DNA of 64,000 bases from Fabrea salina (taxonomy: Eukaryota; Ciliophora; Heterotrichea; Heterotrichida; Fabreidae). The position numbers were made by a program, and so were the translations under genes. The stretch covers positions 62,001-126,000 of the forward strand of contig JALIHJ010000043.1 of the NCBI GenBank assembly GCA_022984795.1, read 5' to 3'. Positions 54,301 through 60,918 of this stretch are shown one piece after another. Positions within the stretch are counted from its first letter, which is position 1; the number at the start of each line of letters is the position of its first letter. The notes below the pieces were generated by a model, which was given only the letters and a program-made list of their open reading frames with translations, was not told the DNA's origin and did no database searches.

Positions 54301-57238
54301 TTACTTTGAGAACTTCTTTAACACAGTTATTGTGTTCTTTTTCTGATACAAAAGAAGCTGGGAAATGTACGTGTTTTAGGTACCACAAAAGAAGTGGTTC
54401 TTCGCAGTTCCCAAATATCATTTTGTAACTCATGGGGTCTTCTGTACTACTCTTGATAGCGTACAAAAAGGAGTCTTTTCTCATAACTTGAGGAGACATG
54501 TTTAGTAGAAGTGAAGTGTCTAGAATAGTTTGAAACCACTCTTGTTGTTTGGTTTGAGAGCTCCATAAGTGCTCCCAGAGAAGCACTATTATCTTCCAAG
54601 ACAAAGTGTTTTTGTGAGGGTCGTTTGAGTATAAGTTGGCTTTTAAAACAGCTTCAAGTCTCTCTGCAAGTTGGGGATCACAAATGCAAGGGTAAGCGTG
54701 GGTTGACCAAAGGAAAAGCAAGTGCAACAAAGCATTTTTATCAAAACAAGGCTTTTCAAGGTAGTCCAAAAGCACCCTTAAGGTAACTTCTGAGCTTTCG
54801 AAACAGTTCAAAGACTGGTGTGAGTTGTAAATAGTTACTGTTGGAGTGTCTTTAGCTTGTACAAGATCTCCATACTTGTTTTTGGCTTTAAGGTGAATAG
54901 GGCCTTTTTTCTTGATTGCTTTTTCGTTGAGTGGTTTGAATCCAAGTTTCTTAACAAGTTCTAAGTCTTCTGAAGCCTGGACTTGCTCAAGTCTTTTTTC
55001 CATTTTCGAAACGTTTTTTTTCATCTGTTCAATTTCTTCTTCTTTAGAGCACTCGCGCAAGGCCTTTTTGAGCTTTTGAGTTAGTTTGGAAAACATAGTG
55101 CTCCACCTAGCCCATCTCCAGGGCAGGTTGTACCTGCTTTCTTCTGAGTCTCTGATTAAGCTTAGAACTCTGCAAACAAACTCCTGGTAAGGCTCATTGC
55201 CTGGCTGGTAGTGATTTTTGTAAACGTTGAACTTAAAGTTGTTTTGGTCAGAATACACAGAAAACTGCAGTCCTGAGTGGTTCAGCATAAAGGCATAGAA
55301 CTTTTTGTAGCAGTGGTCGTAACACCCAACAGAGTCCAAAGTAAAGTTTTTAGAGCATTCTTTGTTGGCTACGTGAGTTCCTCTGTAGTGACTCAGAGTA
55401 GGTTCTGAAAAGTACCTGTTTAAAAGTCCTTTGTGCTTGGTTGGTTCTATTTGGTTACTTGTATTGGGAAGTACATGGGCAGTTTCAGGGAGTCTTTTTT
55501 CTTCAGAAGGGTTCACTGCAAAGATTCTGGCAGTTGCAGAGGCTTCGTCAGGGTTTATGAAGTGCAAAGTAATGTAGTCCTTGTTCATGGTCCAGTTGCC
55601 TCTAAAAATCAAGTCTGGTGTTAAAATGGTGTTGGACTTCAGTGATATCTCAGGTTTTTGGATCTTATTTTGGTTGTAAGAAACAACGTCTGCTTCGCAC
55701 AACAAAGTCACTTGTTTAGGAATTGCGGTCTTTTTGCCTCGCTCGTTGTCTCCGTTTTCCACTAGCCAAATAGAAGCTCTTTCAATATCGTCTCCGTTGA
55801 TTGCAAGGGCTTTTTCGCACTCAGTAATCGAAAAGTAAGAACTGAACCCTTCGTAGAGTTCTTTAGCTAGTGGACTGGCATCCTGCAGACTCCTGCTAGG
55901 GGTTTGCAAGTGCTCAATGTCGAACTTGTAGAGCAAAAACTTGCAGAGTTTAGTTTCTTCTTTTTTGTCTTGTTTTTTCTCTTCTTCGGGAGGAAGAACG
56001 TCCACTCGACTGCCCACTACAAAAATACTTTCTGAGTCAGTTAGGATAGGAAAGTACTTGTTCAGTGCTTGCTTTGCTGGAGTCCCAAACAAATCCGGAC
56101 AGTATAGTTGCAGCATCCCTTCGCTTTTGAAAGTGTACGGACACACTATGCTCAGCACCCCTGCTTCTTTAAAGGCCGAACGCATGTAAAGCTTCCCTCT
56201 GCAGTAAACCCACACTGCTTCTTCTGGGCGTTCAAGTGCCTGGTACAAGTAAACCTTACCGCAAACAGTGCCTCCTTCGCCTGTTCCAATCTTAAACTTA
56301 CCACCTCCTTGGGTGCCTATGAACAAGTAAACATAGTCGCCGTCCGAAGTTACAGAAATAGAGTTTGAAGAACTTTGAGTTTTTTGAAAGGTCGTGTTGA
56401 GAGCTCCTGCAAACTGGCCCATCATAGACCCTGGCTTAACTAAGTGAAGGGGTTTTTCGGTTTCTAGAACCTTACTCATAAGTTCTATGTGAGGAGTGCA
56501 AACCTGGTCAATGCTTTCCAAAAAGCCTTCAGGTACAGTGTTGTTGCTGCAGTAATCCCAAACTTCCAAAAGGCCCTCAGTTATCCTAGTGCCGTTTCCA
56601 GTTAAAAATCCAAACAAAAGCATTACTTGAAGTGCCATACTGACTTCTTGAGGGTCTTCTCGGCTGGTAATGAAGTTTTTGGCCTTTCGGTTGAACTCGT
56701 AGTTAGTGTCGAAGGGCTCTAGCCAAAGTGCCAGTGGAGGCAAAGCTTTCAGTCGATCTAGCAAGTCAGAGAGTCCAAAAGGCCAAGCACTAGGGTCTGT
56801 TCCGGGGAGACTTCCGATTTTCCAAGGGTCGGCTACAAAAGTTTTGGCAATATCAAGGAACTCATCGTCAGCAAGTTTGGTTTGGATATTGCCTCTTGCA
56901 GAGTGGTTCTCTCTCAGAACTCCCCGGTACAGCAGAATCAGTGCTGAGTAAAAGCTTGAAATTTGAGACCGAGTGTCGGAACTAAGGGAGTTCACTTCTT
57001 GGTGCCAGTGGAGTTGAGACTGGTCTTTTGCAGCTTGGTACACTTCAGGAGTGAAGTTCAGCATAGAAAAGTATTTGTCCAAAGGACTTCCTGTTGTTTT
57101 GGACTTTTCAAAGCTTTTCAGGGGGTTGGCCATGTAGTTGAATTCCACTGAAGCAAGGGCTGCCCAGTCAGGGTCTTCACTTACGTTTCTTTCAGAATAG
57201 CATAATAGCTCATCCAATCCTAGTTCCAGGACAGACAT
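45389..57238 (-). CDS. Giant HECT E3 ubiquitin ligase, HECTD4-like
   Basis: One uninterrupted 3,949-residue frame covering 18.5 percent of the window. A UBA-like segment lies near 455-495 (ITECEKALAINGDDIERASIWLVENG). A CUB/PKD-like domain shared with ZZEF1 and HECTD4 lies near 1165-1270 (FPGAVGVCIEVDPRSQTDN, WGFKLRVKP). A basic RRGGKRGRPSKK near 2125 resembles an AT-hook. A RanBP2 zinc finger sits near 3250 (WSCAACTFENRMANGTCEMC). The C-terminal HECT domain (from about 3,590) has catalytic Cys3893 in DTCFFNLELPEY. Long Lys/Glu-rich linkers separate these parts. It transfers ubiquitin to unknown substrates. No intron with a stop interrupts it. The start is preceded by TTATAAAA. Confidence 0.92.
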   Translation of the reverse strand: MSVLELGLDELLCYSERNVSEDPDWAALASVEFNYMANPLKSFEKSKTTGSPLDKYFSMLNFTPEVYQAAKDQSQLHWHQEVNSLSSDTRSQISSFYSALILLYRGVLRENHSARGNIQTKLADDEFLDIAKTFVADPWKIGSLPGTDPSAWPFGLSDLLDRLKALPPLALWLEPFDTNYEFNRKAKNFITSREDPQEVSMALQVMLLFGFLTGNGTRITEGLLEVWDYCSNNTVPEGFLESIDQVCTPHIELMSKVLETEKPLHLVKPGSMMGQFAGALNTTFQKTQSSSNSISVTSDGDYVYLFIGTQGGGKFKIGTGEGGTVCGKVYLYQALERPEEAVWVYCRGKLYMRSAFKEAGVLSIVCPYTFKSEGMLQLYCPDLFGTPAKQALNKYFPILTDSESIFVVGSRVDVLPPEEEKKQDKKEETKLCKFLLYKFDIEHLQTPSRSLQDASPLAKELYEGFSSYFSITECEKALAINGDDIERASIWLVENGDNERGKKTAIPKQVTLLCEADVVSYNQNKIQKPEISLKSNTILTPDLIFRGNWTMNKDYITLHFINPDEASATARIFAVNPSEEKRLPETAHVLPNTSNQIEPTKHKGLLNRYFSEPTLSHYRGTHVANKECSKNFTLDSVGCYDHCYKKFYAFMLNHSGLQFSVYSDQNNFKFNVYKNHYQPGNEPYQEFVCRVLSLIRDSEESRYNLPWRWARWSTMFSKLTQKLKKALRECSKEEEIEQMKKNVSKMEKRLEQVQASEDLELVKKLGFKPLNEKAIKKKGPIHLKAKNKYGDLVQAKDTPTVTIYNSHQSLNCFESSEVTLRVLLDYLEKPCFDKNALLHLLFLWSTHAYPCICDPQLAERLEAVLKANLYSNDPHKNTLSWKIIVLLWEHLWSSQTKQQEWFQTILDTSLLLNMSPQVMRKDSFLYAIKSSTEDPMSYKMIFGNCEEPLLLWYLKHVHFPASFVSEKEHNNCVKEVLKVMVDKQANESSLQNASLVMFQSEDVKMTSQKRQNLAHLLELWEVFEKGLIASLSEPSSVETQVLMEIFMFLIKEAYDSGQNYSEKLTVLLNKMLDRVQELMSERVTTLYAKWLNIFRNLVNLCVNLSYSNDSQTQLSNLLSFLSKLKKLFKVENTNLLSVLCMSSYVGADSSQEKVFETSHPYQRGKQQINETLNFPGAVGVCIEVDPRSQTDNLHDCLWISSPGNYSGFTNYSGEIFGTSFKLSGKVNVGYQLMLQGDQIHIEFNAAGQHRDDSGSNRWGFKLRVKPIYGEPGLFLSDNNSFAMFSKVAMRMGGEKSLIQWISTINSLAFTVSSMVSNFLAVPEAEKSESHQYLEWQIFKGGLANLKFEEFLTKEDSKWKYSPIEEEQLRMEESINSLTESLPEEHKQELLNIDKGPVCQLLNEVRKVQPEPMNLRAESLRKSFTKDLQTYWRKVQCVALYTMAYHTQHLNSLKKWIQTGKVDSLMHEEKYIQEQLQAYGKLLNEILNWMLKKLQVEREKNQILTDIKEAKEAKTKEKTIVEEEKKPVLAKKAKKSKVRRLALTKPKKKPKPQPKKTEYIHTEEDKQEIYSSFSQRYLGNTNLIESLCKSFQVVFTDEQTSVKEIFDKVWTKQEDPSNPYSFIPETIHKRLLVLLKFSSYSVEVSKEEEEGPPMLKRAATSYTEEDKKKLEELRKWVDSYKKWRLWQSPGDTRPSAQSSPLRALFNFVTASSIPEDLLHKAKLHTVNAAKKLVGMQYLGLLLGELDSTPFLRMGLGVIDGRHCFDGAECCGYSIGALLNEQCNKVFNLLCEALNQTTQSLKVIKDPSKHFSSAIKKQTSILPPHFQYCDFYLKQQMKLLGSLLNDLYLILNYEDSKETVLENSDNEALLISLFEVMLVSTSLSFNNIADPVISGAKLVIFAFIDCCRDLQKIELKQHLQKIFIQTILNFLQIELSKPNSPQRTVNLQIVLTVMYQFNYNCPITRKEDQIELAKLLKKTILEITAPSVIRLTARMCRSLWKSITPNHFKGEVIEEILQTIGNYAKLHMEIAEEAPEKYTVQLHTSTCEEDLVFLFPVLLDWEERHPTYKYLDPPREESTEEAIIVEDLMDAAYLGQVPPELLEKDIPTYYRYFNAEIRGLRRRGGKRGRPSKKLVGKRSTNNGISLTKLEKIFEEKNKGFEDAKEDDSQEEKERKANEKTFIKKIRHFIKEAQSIAGALLSKGVAQVGEAMPLEKAIELSEILRSNQNNLVVDTKSKVPPIPNNPYSKNQQSNDETETIKMKKQVSVTLCDFFIAKKIDYVMESGSNLPTLRSSEKLTGVITGNYSHPLVQLSCRPGGAYSLCMQEINALLYDLMEKEDWKKEIQKHMEQVMEKLGDVSEYALGGLIVAAGWSGYMRSGANVLADINNTKTKGVLLQGGMGSVSKTCSVIFENDPTFQVHNLANNEIQPMEVFANPKELGFGQAKIAKKLLEIEGQDEWHMTVLRLLLKVSAHMEWEEWVKSEDDLVKPFLEKVHKLSRDAPVSFNVNYWEHQFLEAWERLADREQPLFIQDAEESHELHSDAFLLKDELVDDGLSGYTLPPSSYLTFQSQTASDSEDKTNFRMLKYWEKYIINRIQDYVRSSFKPFEMENFFEQLRQPLRIGDQKRASDIAHVLCDQRLPSGIVLPDSKHDWSSLMVDEVKVGSWALAKLRERNIQSLCNPLLKKLFAQGIKDLTVLIRAVDVRAASLLVQFTDLESLELHMCWLPVSCIYPPAVPLPALPSLPSLRSQFTHLNSLVSGLHARETLLKCMFVVKKGLLSLPDLIRIGCMQDLWEDRVMGWSIGRPECILTISERQSLQNYTHQPEATTQATPRLQFIEDQLFQGKEPEVVEWSLLAWHSLTEEIPESSRIIDIVEVATSLMGPQNPLASTPENILAENTFTKRLFPLHHQSSNFAGMVLCFQKEAFMCSNSVIQFFADSEGTCLIEEVRAGAQGRTSLPPIVFKTGKVWCTYYTFVDAKCSPYMLNLTGASVLKCKIYGIPQVWTPVTWTTEAITAHLCKDPSPDSISLVHSLVFGMCEFLTHSKSPAPLRQVMFRLMIRVLRRLRYMNSIHPTGMGMTSEWVNNLIHELQHWKDTEKCGNLYSSYIQDGAELVATAVLSWDTHKRIDSDLQVQLPDWIKCVYNSLVFLNYFRKEGHLTPDLESQVASLLSHDQWKTILVLKNLLQEKVNQLQTILSQYKLRIVNTKTDIQFIGNNCVIFGDGLNLQHYQETDFGEEEKKEEKEEDSKEPEFWSCAACTFENRMANGTCEMCQTPKPPPPQDLEPEEAQTNIREIEQKLQEGANEAIEELCVALRGALECEASLAREEDSELISLALKERLITPEGTLQPDMERAFEEVWVHLKDWLGDNFEEAKHKLTELGKENPKETFLELEKRGVDMWMQLGLGVAPKRLTRKQLECLMEFAEFKICQETKAALYIPASFIRLPQEYQSSINYQQEYPSQELSATQLNQLRYNWAVLKVFNWNVSEALGLCNLSKHSHLPQSSLTLSLSSALSEARALVMLPVKVEIQQIVFERTSIPRENAPKVVLERLKVSENTARKSLNFVKAFEQLKDVNTAMLRPPKPQGSDPFISFEVIFKGELVVGESGPYRQFFADVSREIQMPNSEILCATPNNREHFGEDTDKYLIRPSAAAAKDLQLFEFLGLLMGCCARTGARMTLDLPSFFWKPLVGENLRFEDLSHIDTPVAEMLKLMENAAPELFEESFENFCTRLSDCSVIDLIPNGRFIPVEHQNKEEFIQKVLDYRFQESTRQSEALREGLSKLVPPGLLNLVTWRQLEEWVCGKPNVDLDLLRRHTRYSGGLTESSQRVIWFWEILKEFTSDERLKFIKFCWGQERLPGNDDEFERTNTRLMLKPSMISEHKDGALPKADTCFFNLELPEYSSKLIMKERLRYAFLADCESMNADNPVNEQNEAGMYRDEQFSGEEEE

Positions 57239-57257
57239 TTTTATAACCCTTAATTAA

Positions 57258-58259
57258 TTATACCGCTTGCAAGCTGTCTTCAAGTGAATTTACATAAGTA
57301 AACCCCTGGTAAGTTGGACTTTGCGCTGAAAAGTTGATTTCAGCACCGGCTGAGTCTACAGCAGGGATTCTTTTGAATTCGTCTTCAAAATTAGGTAAGC
57401 CTTCTTGGTTGCAGTTGGGAAGGAAAGGAGGAGTAACCTCTTTCCTCAGAAGCTTTTCCCAATTGATGTCTTTGAACCAAGAGTAGTTTTTGACACCTTC
57501 GCCCAGTCGCCTTTCTTCGTCCTTTTCAAGAAGTCCTTCAATCAAGCACTTTGCTTCTTCAGAAATGAAACTTGGAAAGTTAGGGTTGTTTTCAAGGATG
57601 TTTTCAAAAAGCTTTTGCCTGTCACTGGTGTAAAAAGGAGGCAGTCCTGTCAGCATTTCGAAAATAAGTGCTCCAAGTGCCCACCAGTCCACAGCTTTTC
57701 CGTGTCCTCTTTTTCTAATGATCTCAGGAGCTAAGTACTCCGGAGTCCCGCAAAAAGAATTCGCTCCAGTACTGTTAAGTATATTTTCTTTAGACAGTCC
57801 AAAGTCAGTAAGTTTAGCAAAGCCTTGGGAGTCAATAAGCACGTTTTCAGGTTTCAAGTCTCTGTAAATAATGTTTTCAGAGTGTAGTTTTTCAAGTGCC
57901 AAAATAATGCACGCAGCGTAGAACTTAGCCCTTTCTTCAGTAAACTTGTGAGCACGTGACAGGTGGAAAAACAACTCCCCGCCAGGGCAATACTCAAGTA
58001 CAAAATACAGCTTTTTTGCATTTTGGAATGCGTATTTAAGTTTAACTATAAAAGGATGCTGGACTTTTTCTAGCACACTTCTTTCAGTTTTGGTGTGCTC
58101 TACTTGGTTTCTTTTCGATAAGTATTTTTTCCGAAGCATTTTCATAGCTAGGAGTTCGCCTGAGGTGTTTTTCCTTACCAGCAGAACTTTTCCGTAGGTG
58201 CCTCTCCCGATTACACTGAGTAAAGTAAAATCGTCCATGCTCACACCTCGATCAACCAT
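57258..58259 (-). CDS. AGC-family serine/threonine kinase, S6K/SGK/AKT-like
   Basis: A 333-residue kinase with canonical motifs: GRGTYG loop, Lys40 in LAMKML, YRDLKPENVLID, DFGLSKE and FCGTPEYLAPE. Ser168 in NSFCGT occupies the PDK1 site, and the tail ends with a hydrophobic motif YQGFTYV. Both regulatory sites are therefore intact, unlike in the kinase at 7-966. There is no PH, PX or C2 domain, so it is a short form. It would act downstream of PDK1 and possibly TORC2 or TORC1 (inference from family). The gap to the giant HECT start is 19 bp. Confidence 0.92.
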   Translation of the reverse strand: MVDRGVSMDDFTLLSVIGRGTYGKVLLVRKNTSGELLAMKMLRKKYLSKRNQVEHTKTERSVLEKVQHPFIVKLKYAFQNAKKLYFVLEYCPGGELFFHLSRAHKFTEERAKFYAACIILALEKLHSENIIYRDLKPENVLIDSQGFAKLTDFGLSKENILNSTGANSFCGTPEYLAPEIIRKRGHGKAVDWWALGALIFEMLTGLPPFYTSDRQKLFENILENNPNFPSFISEEAKCLIEGLLEKDEERRLGEGVKNYSWFKDINWEKLLRKEVTPPFLPNCNQEGLPNFEDEFKRIPAVDSAGAEINFSAQSPTYQGFTYVNSLEDSLQAV

Positions 58260-58334
58260 TTTTAGATTATTACTTTTAGAACTTGAATTGACTTATATTA
58301 CCAAAAAATTTCCAGCTAAGCAATACTAATAAGA

Positions 58335-59657
58335 ATGGGCTCCAAAATGAAGAAGTGGGAAGAAAACAAGAAGTTACAAAACCACCTCAGCAAACTCAAA
58401 ACTGCAAAGCCAGCCGTCAATACTAACATTCCTAAGTCAGCTAAAAGCTGTCGCAGTTCAAAGCACTCAAGCATTTCGCTGTACCCTTTGTTGAAGCAAT
58501 TCAACCTCCAACAATACCACCGCAAACTAAAAGAACTCGGTTACGAGTCCAAACCTTACTTGATTCCAGAACTTTCCAAAAAAGGGTTCCAGGAACTCAT
58601 GAGCCACCTTAAAGTTCTTCCCGGCCACCAAAGTAGATTTGAGTCTTTGTGCGAACTGCTTAGTCAAATCAGCACTGCAGAGTCCACCCGAGCCCTTACT
58701 TGCCACCAAACCTGTTCTGAAATAAGCTCTGGGTCACCTATTAACAGAAGGACCTCTAGTATACAAAACTCCTCAACTAACAGGTACTCACTGCGCATTC
58801 CCAACTTTGAAAAACAAAAACTCGAAGAAGAACTTGAAAAAGCTAAAAAACACATCCAGGAACTAGAAGAAGAAATCCAAAGAAAGCAAACCCAACCCAT
58901 AAAACTAGACAGAAAACTCCCTGTTGAAATCAGCAGAGACAGTTTCTTCAAGAGTCCTCCTGTGATTGAAGAGTGCAAAAACCCTTCCCCTCCAATAGAA
59001 ACTGGCAAGTCACTTGACTCTTGGACACTCAAGTCAAACATTTCCAACTTGGACACTGAAGAAATCTGCAGGTGCATAGGCAGAGCTATTATGCAGCACG
59101 CCTTTACCCCTGGAAAACCAGGTCTGCCCTCTTCACTCAAGGACAGACTAGTGAGAGTGTTTCTTCACTCCTCTGAACAAATTACTGAAAACGGAGTGTA
59201 CAACCTCGTCAAAAACATGGTTGTAAGGGGACAACTCGAACCAGAAGTGCCTATAATGGCAATGGCTTACTTAGAACGTTTTATTGTAAAGACAGGACTT
59301 GAGTTAGCTGAAAACAACTGGAAAAGACTGATTTTTGTGTGCACAATGGAGGCTTCTAAAATCTGGGACGACGAAAGTTTTGAAAACAACAGTTTCGCAA
59401 TGGCTTTCAGTAACTACAACATCCAAGAAATCAACAGTATGGAAAGTGCTTTTCTGACACTTTTAGACTTTAAACTCATAGTGAGCGGAAGTGACTATGC
59501 CAAGATTTACTTCACTTTAAGGACTTACGCAACCAAAAAAGACCAGTCTTTCCCACTAAAAGCTTTGGACGTAAACACTGTGCTAAGGCTCCAACACCAG
59601 TCCTCTAAAGCTCAGGAGGACGCAGTAAAGTCTGAACAGCTTCATAAATCTATGTAG
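58335..59657 (+). CDS. SAM-domain plus cyclin-Y-like protein
   Basis: A 440-residue protein. Residues 48-113 look like a SAM domain (LYPLLKQFNLQQYHRKLKELGYE, then FQELMSHLKVLPGHQSRF). Residues 155-185 are coiled coil (EKQKLEEELEKAKKHIQELEEEI). Residues 255-400 are a cyclin box of the cyclin Y type: VPIMAMAYLERFIVKTGLE, NWKRLIFVCTMEASKIWDDESF, INSMESAFLTLLDFKLIVSGSDYAKIYF. In animals cyclin Y activates CDK14/16 at membranes through N-terminal myristoylation; here MGSKMKKW also begins with Gly2 and basics and could be myristoylated (inference). SAM plus cyclin is an unusual pairing. The stop is TAG. Confidence 0.85.
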   Translation: MGSKMKKWEENKKLQNHLSKLKTAKPAVNTNIPKSAKSCRSSKHSSISLYPLLKQFNLQQYHRKLKELGYESKPYLIPELSKKGFQELMSHLKVLPGHQSRFESLCELLSQISTAESTRALTCHQTCSEISSGSPINRRTSSIQNSSTNRYSLRIPNFEKQKLEEELEKAKKHIQELEEEIQRKQTQPIKLDRKLPVEISRDSFFKSPPVIEECKNPSPPIETGKSLDSWTLKSNISNLDTEEICRCIGRAIMQHAFTPGKPGLPSSLKDRLVRVFLHSSEQITENGVYNLVKNMVVRGQLEPEVPIMAMAYLERFIVKTGLELAENNWKRLIFVCTMEASKIWDDESFENNSFAMAFSNYNIQEINSMESAFLTLLDFKLIVSGSDYAKIYFTLRTYATKKDQSFPLKALDVNTVLRLQHQSSKAQEDAVKSEQLHKSM

Positions 59658-59683
59658 AGTATAATTCACCATTAAACTTATAA

Positions 59684-60034
59684 TCAGCAGGCTGATTTCT
59701 GCCACTGTCTATAGTCTTCCATTACTTTAGAGATTTTGGCCTTTACAATTTTGAGAGGCTTCAGAGTAAGCTTAAACTTATTGTCGTGTAAAACTTCTCC
59801 TATTTTAGAGTGCACTTCAGAGGTGTCTTCTCGGACAGGTTTGGAGTCTCCCCACAAGTCAAAGTACTCGAGTTCCATTTCCTCAGCCTGTTCTGGAGGC
59901 TGGGCTTCGGTATCCATGTCGTCTGGCCAGTAGTCATATTCAAAACCTACAGACTGAATAGGTTCTAACTCCTCATAGATAGTTGGTTTGTTATCGGGGT
60001 CTCCTGTTACATCTATATCAAAAGAACTTGCCAT
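59684..60034 (-). CDS. Small acidic protein, unknown
   Basis: A 116-residue protein, acidic in the first two thirds (YDYWPDDMDTEAQPPEQAEEMELEY) and basic at the end (KLTLKPLKIVKAKISKVMEDYR). No family is recognised. It ends in SAC before TGA. TAATAA directly precedes the start. It lies between the cyclin-Y-like gene (convergent, 26 bp) and the DIX gene (divergent, 38 bp). Confidence 0.65.
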   Translation of the reverse strand: MASSFDIDVTGDPDNKPTIYEELEPIQSVGFEYDYWPDDMDTEAQPPEQAEEMELEYFDLWGDSKPVREDTSEVHSKIGEVLHDNKFKLTLKPLKIVKAKISKVMEDYRQWQKSAC

Positions 60035-60072
60035 TTATTAGTTTGCAGCACTCAGTAGGAAAATTGCATATA

Positions 60073-60396
60073 ATGTCTAACTTCACTATGGTTTTTTACT
60101 TCATTCCTGAAGACTTCGACGTTCCAGAACAGCCCAACGCCTTCGGAATAGCAAAAGGGATTGAGAAACTGAAACTCAAAGACGTGAAACAGTGCTTTCC
60201 TATGGAAGGAACTTACCAGTTCAGGTTTAAGTACATGTACGGAAAAACTAAAGTGTGGATGGACTTAAAAGACGACGAGTGCAGAGTCCCCACTTACAAC
60301 AACATGGTCATAGCAAAGGTCAACCGCATCAGTTGGGACACCCACACAAGAACAACTGACTCCACTCAAGAAGTTGACTTGCTGTTTCAGCATTAG
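60073..60396 (+). CDS. Stand-alone DIX-domain protein
   Basis: A 107-residue protein starting at MSNFTMVFYFIP, with CATATA directly before the ATG. Nearly the whole chain fits a DIX domain: a first strand VFYFIPED, then LKLKDVKQCFPMEGTYQFRF, then DLKDDECRVPTYNNMVIAKV. These align by eye with the Dishevelled DIX strands around LGDFK, YFFK and DDNARLP-FNGRVV. DIX domains polymerise head to tail and build signalling and polarity condensates (Dishevelled/Axin in animals, SOSEKI in plants). A tiny, single-domain version is unusual. The stop TAG overlaps the stop of the MGCC gene on the other strand. Confidence 0.78.
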   Translation: MSNFTMVFYFIPEDFDVPEQPNAFGIAKGIEKLKLKDVKQCFPMEGTYQFRFKYMYGKTKVWMDLKDDECRVPTYNNMVIAKVNRISWDTHTRTTDSTQEVDLLFQH

Positions 60397-60911
60397 TTAA
60401 AGTTAAGAGACCCTGGCTTGAAACTTGAAAACGAATTGTAAGTAAGCACTATTTCTCGGCCAGTTTGGAGTTTTTTGCGTTCCTGGTACTTAGTGCACTT
60501 TTGGGAGGAAACCTTTTTTTGTGCTTGGAGTTCTTTTGGGATAAGCCAGTGCAAAAAGTAATTGCGGAACTCAAGACACTCCATGAGTTTTCTGTTATCA
60601 TTGCCACAAAACCAACGGACAAACTCAGTTTTTTCTCTGTTTTCAGAAGTGCTTAAAAGACACAGAACTGCAAGTATTTGGTTTTTCTGGGCTTTTCCTT
60701 GGTTTTGGAACAACTCAAATGGAAGACTGCATTTGATTCTTTTCATAAACTCAAAGTACTCTTCTGGGCCAACTAATGAACTGAGGCCTGAAAACTCGAT
60801 TTTGAGTTGCTCGCTTGTGCAGTTGTCTAAGCCTTTTTCTTTTATGTAGTTTCCAGTCAGAAGTTTAAATTCGGTTTCTTCTGGATCTTGTCTTCCTTGA
60901 CAACAGCCCAT
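60393..60911 (-). CDS. MGCC protein, probably N-myristoylated and palmitoylated
   Basis: About 172 residues from MGCCQGRQDPEETEF. Gly2 followed by two Cys is the classic dual acylation signal, so a membrane-attached protein is likely (inference). An in-frame Met 11 codons upstream (MAFIKDL) exists but would overlap the sulfurtransferase gene and hide the MGCC. The body (FEFMKRIKCSLPFELFQNQ, AVLCLLSTSENREKTEFVRWF) is helical and may be EF-hand-like in origin, but no Ca2+ loop is seen. No family is recognised. Its stop overlaps the DIX stop by two bases. Confidence 0.72.
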   Translation of the reverse strand: MGCCQGRQDPEETEFKLLTGNYIKEKGLDNCTSEQLKIEFSGLSSLVGPEEYFEFMKRIKCSLPFELFQNQGKAQKNQILAVLCLLSTSENREKTEFVRWFCGNDNRKLMECLEFRNYFLHWLIPKELQAQKKVSSQKCTKYQERKKLQTGREIVLTYNSFSSFKPGSLNFN

Positions 60912-60918
60912 AATTATG
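60909..60918. promoter_or_regulatory. Palindromic CATAATTATG shared by two divergent start codons
   Basis: CAT-AATT-ATG: the MGCC start codon (minus strand) and the sulfurtransferase start codon (plus strand) are only 4 bp apart. If the sulfurtransferase uses its next Met (60922), the spacing is 10 bp. No room remains for a separate upstream promoter. Confidence 0.6.
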
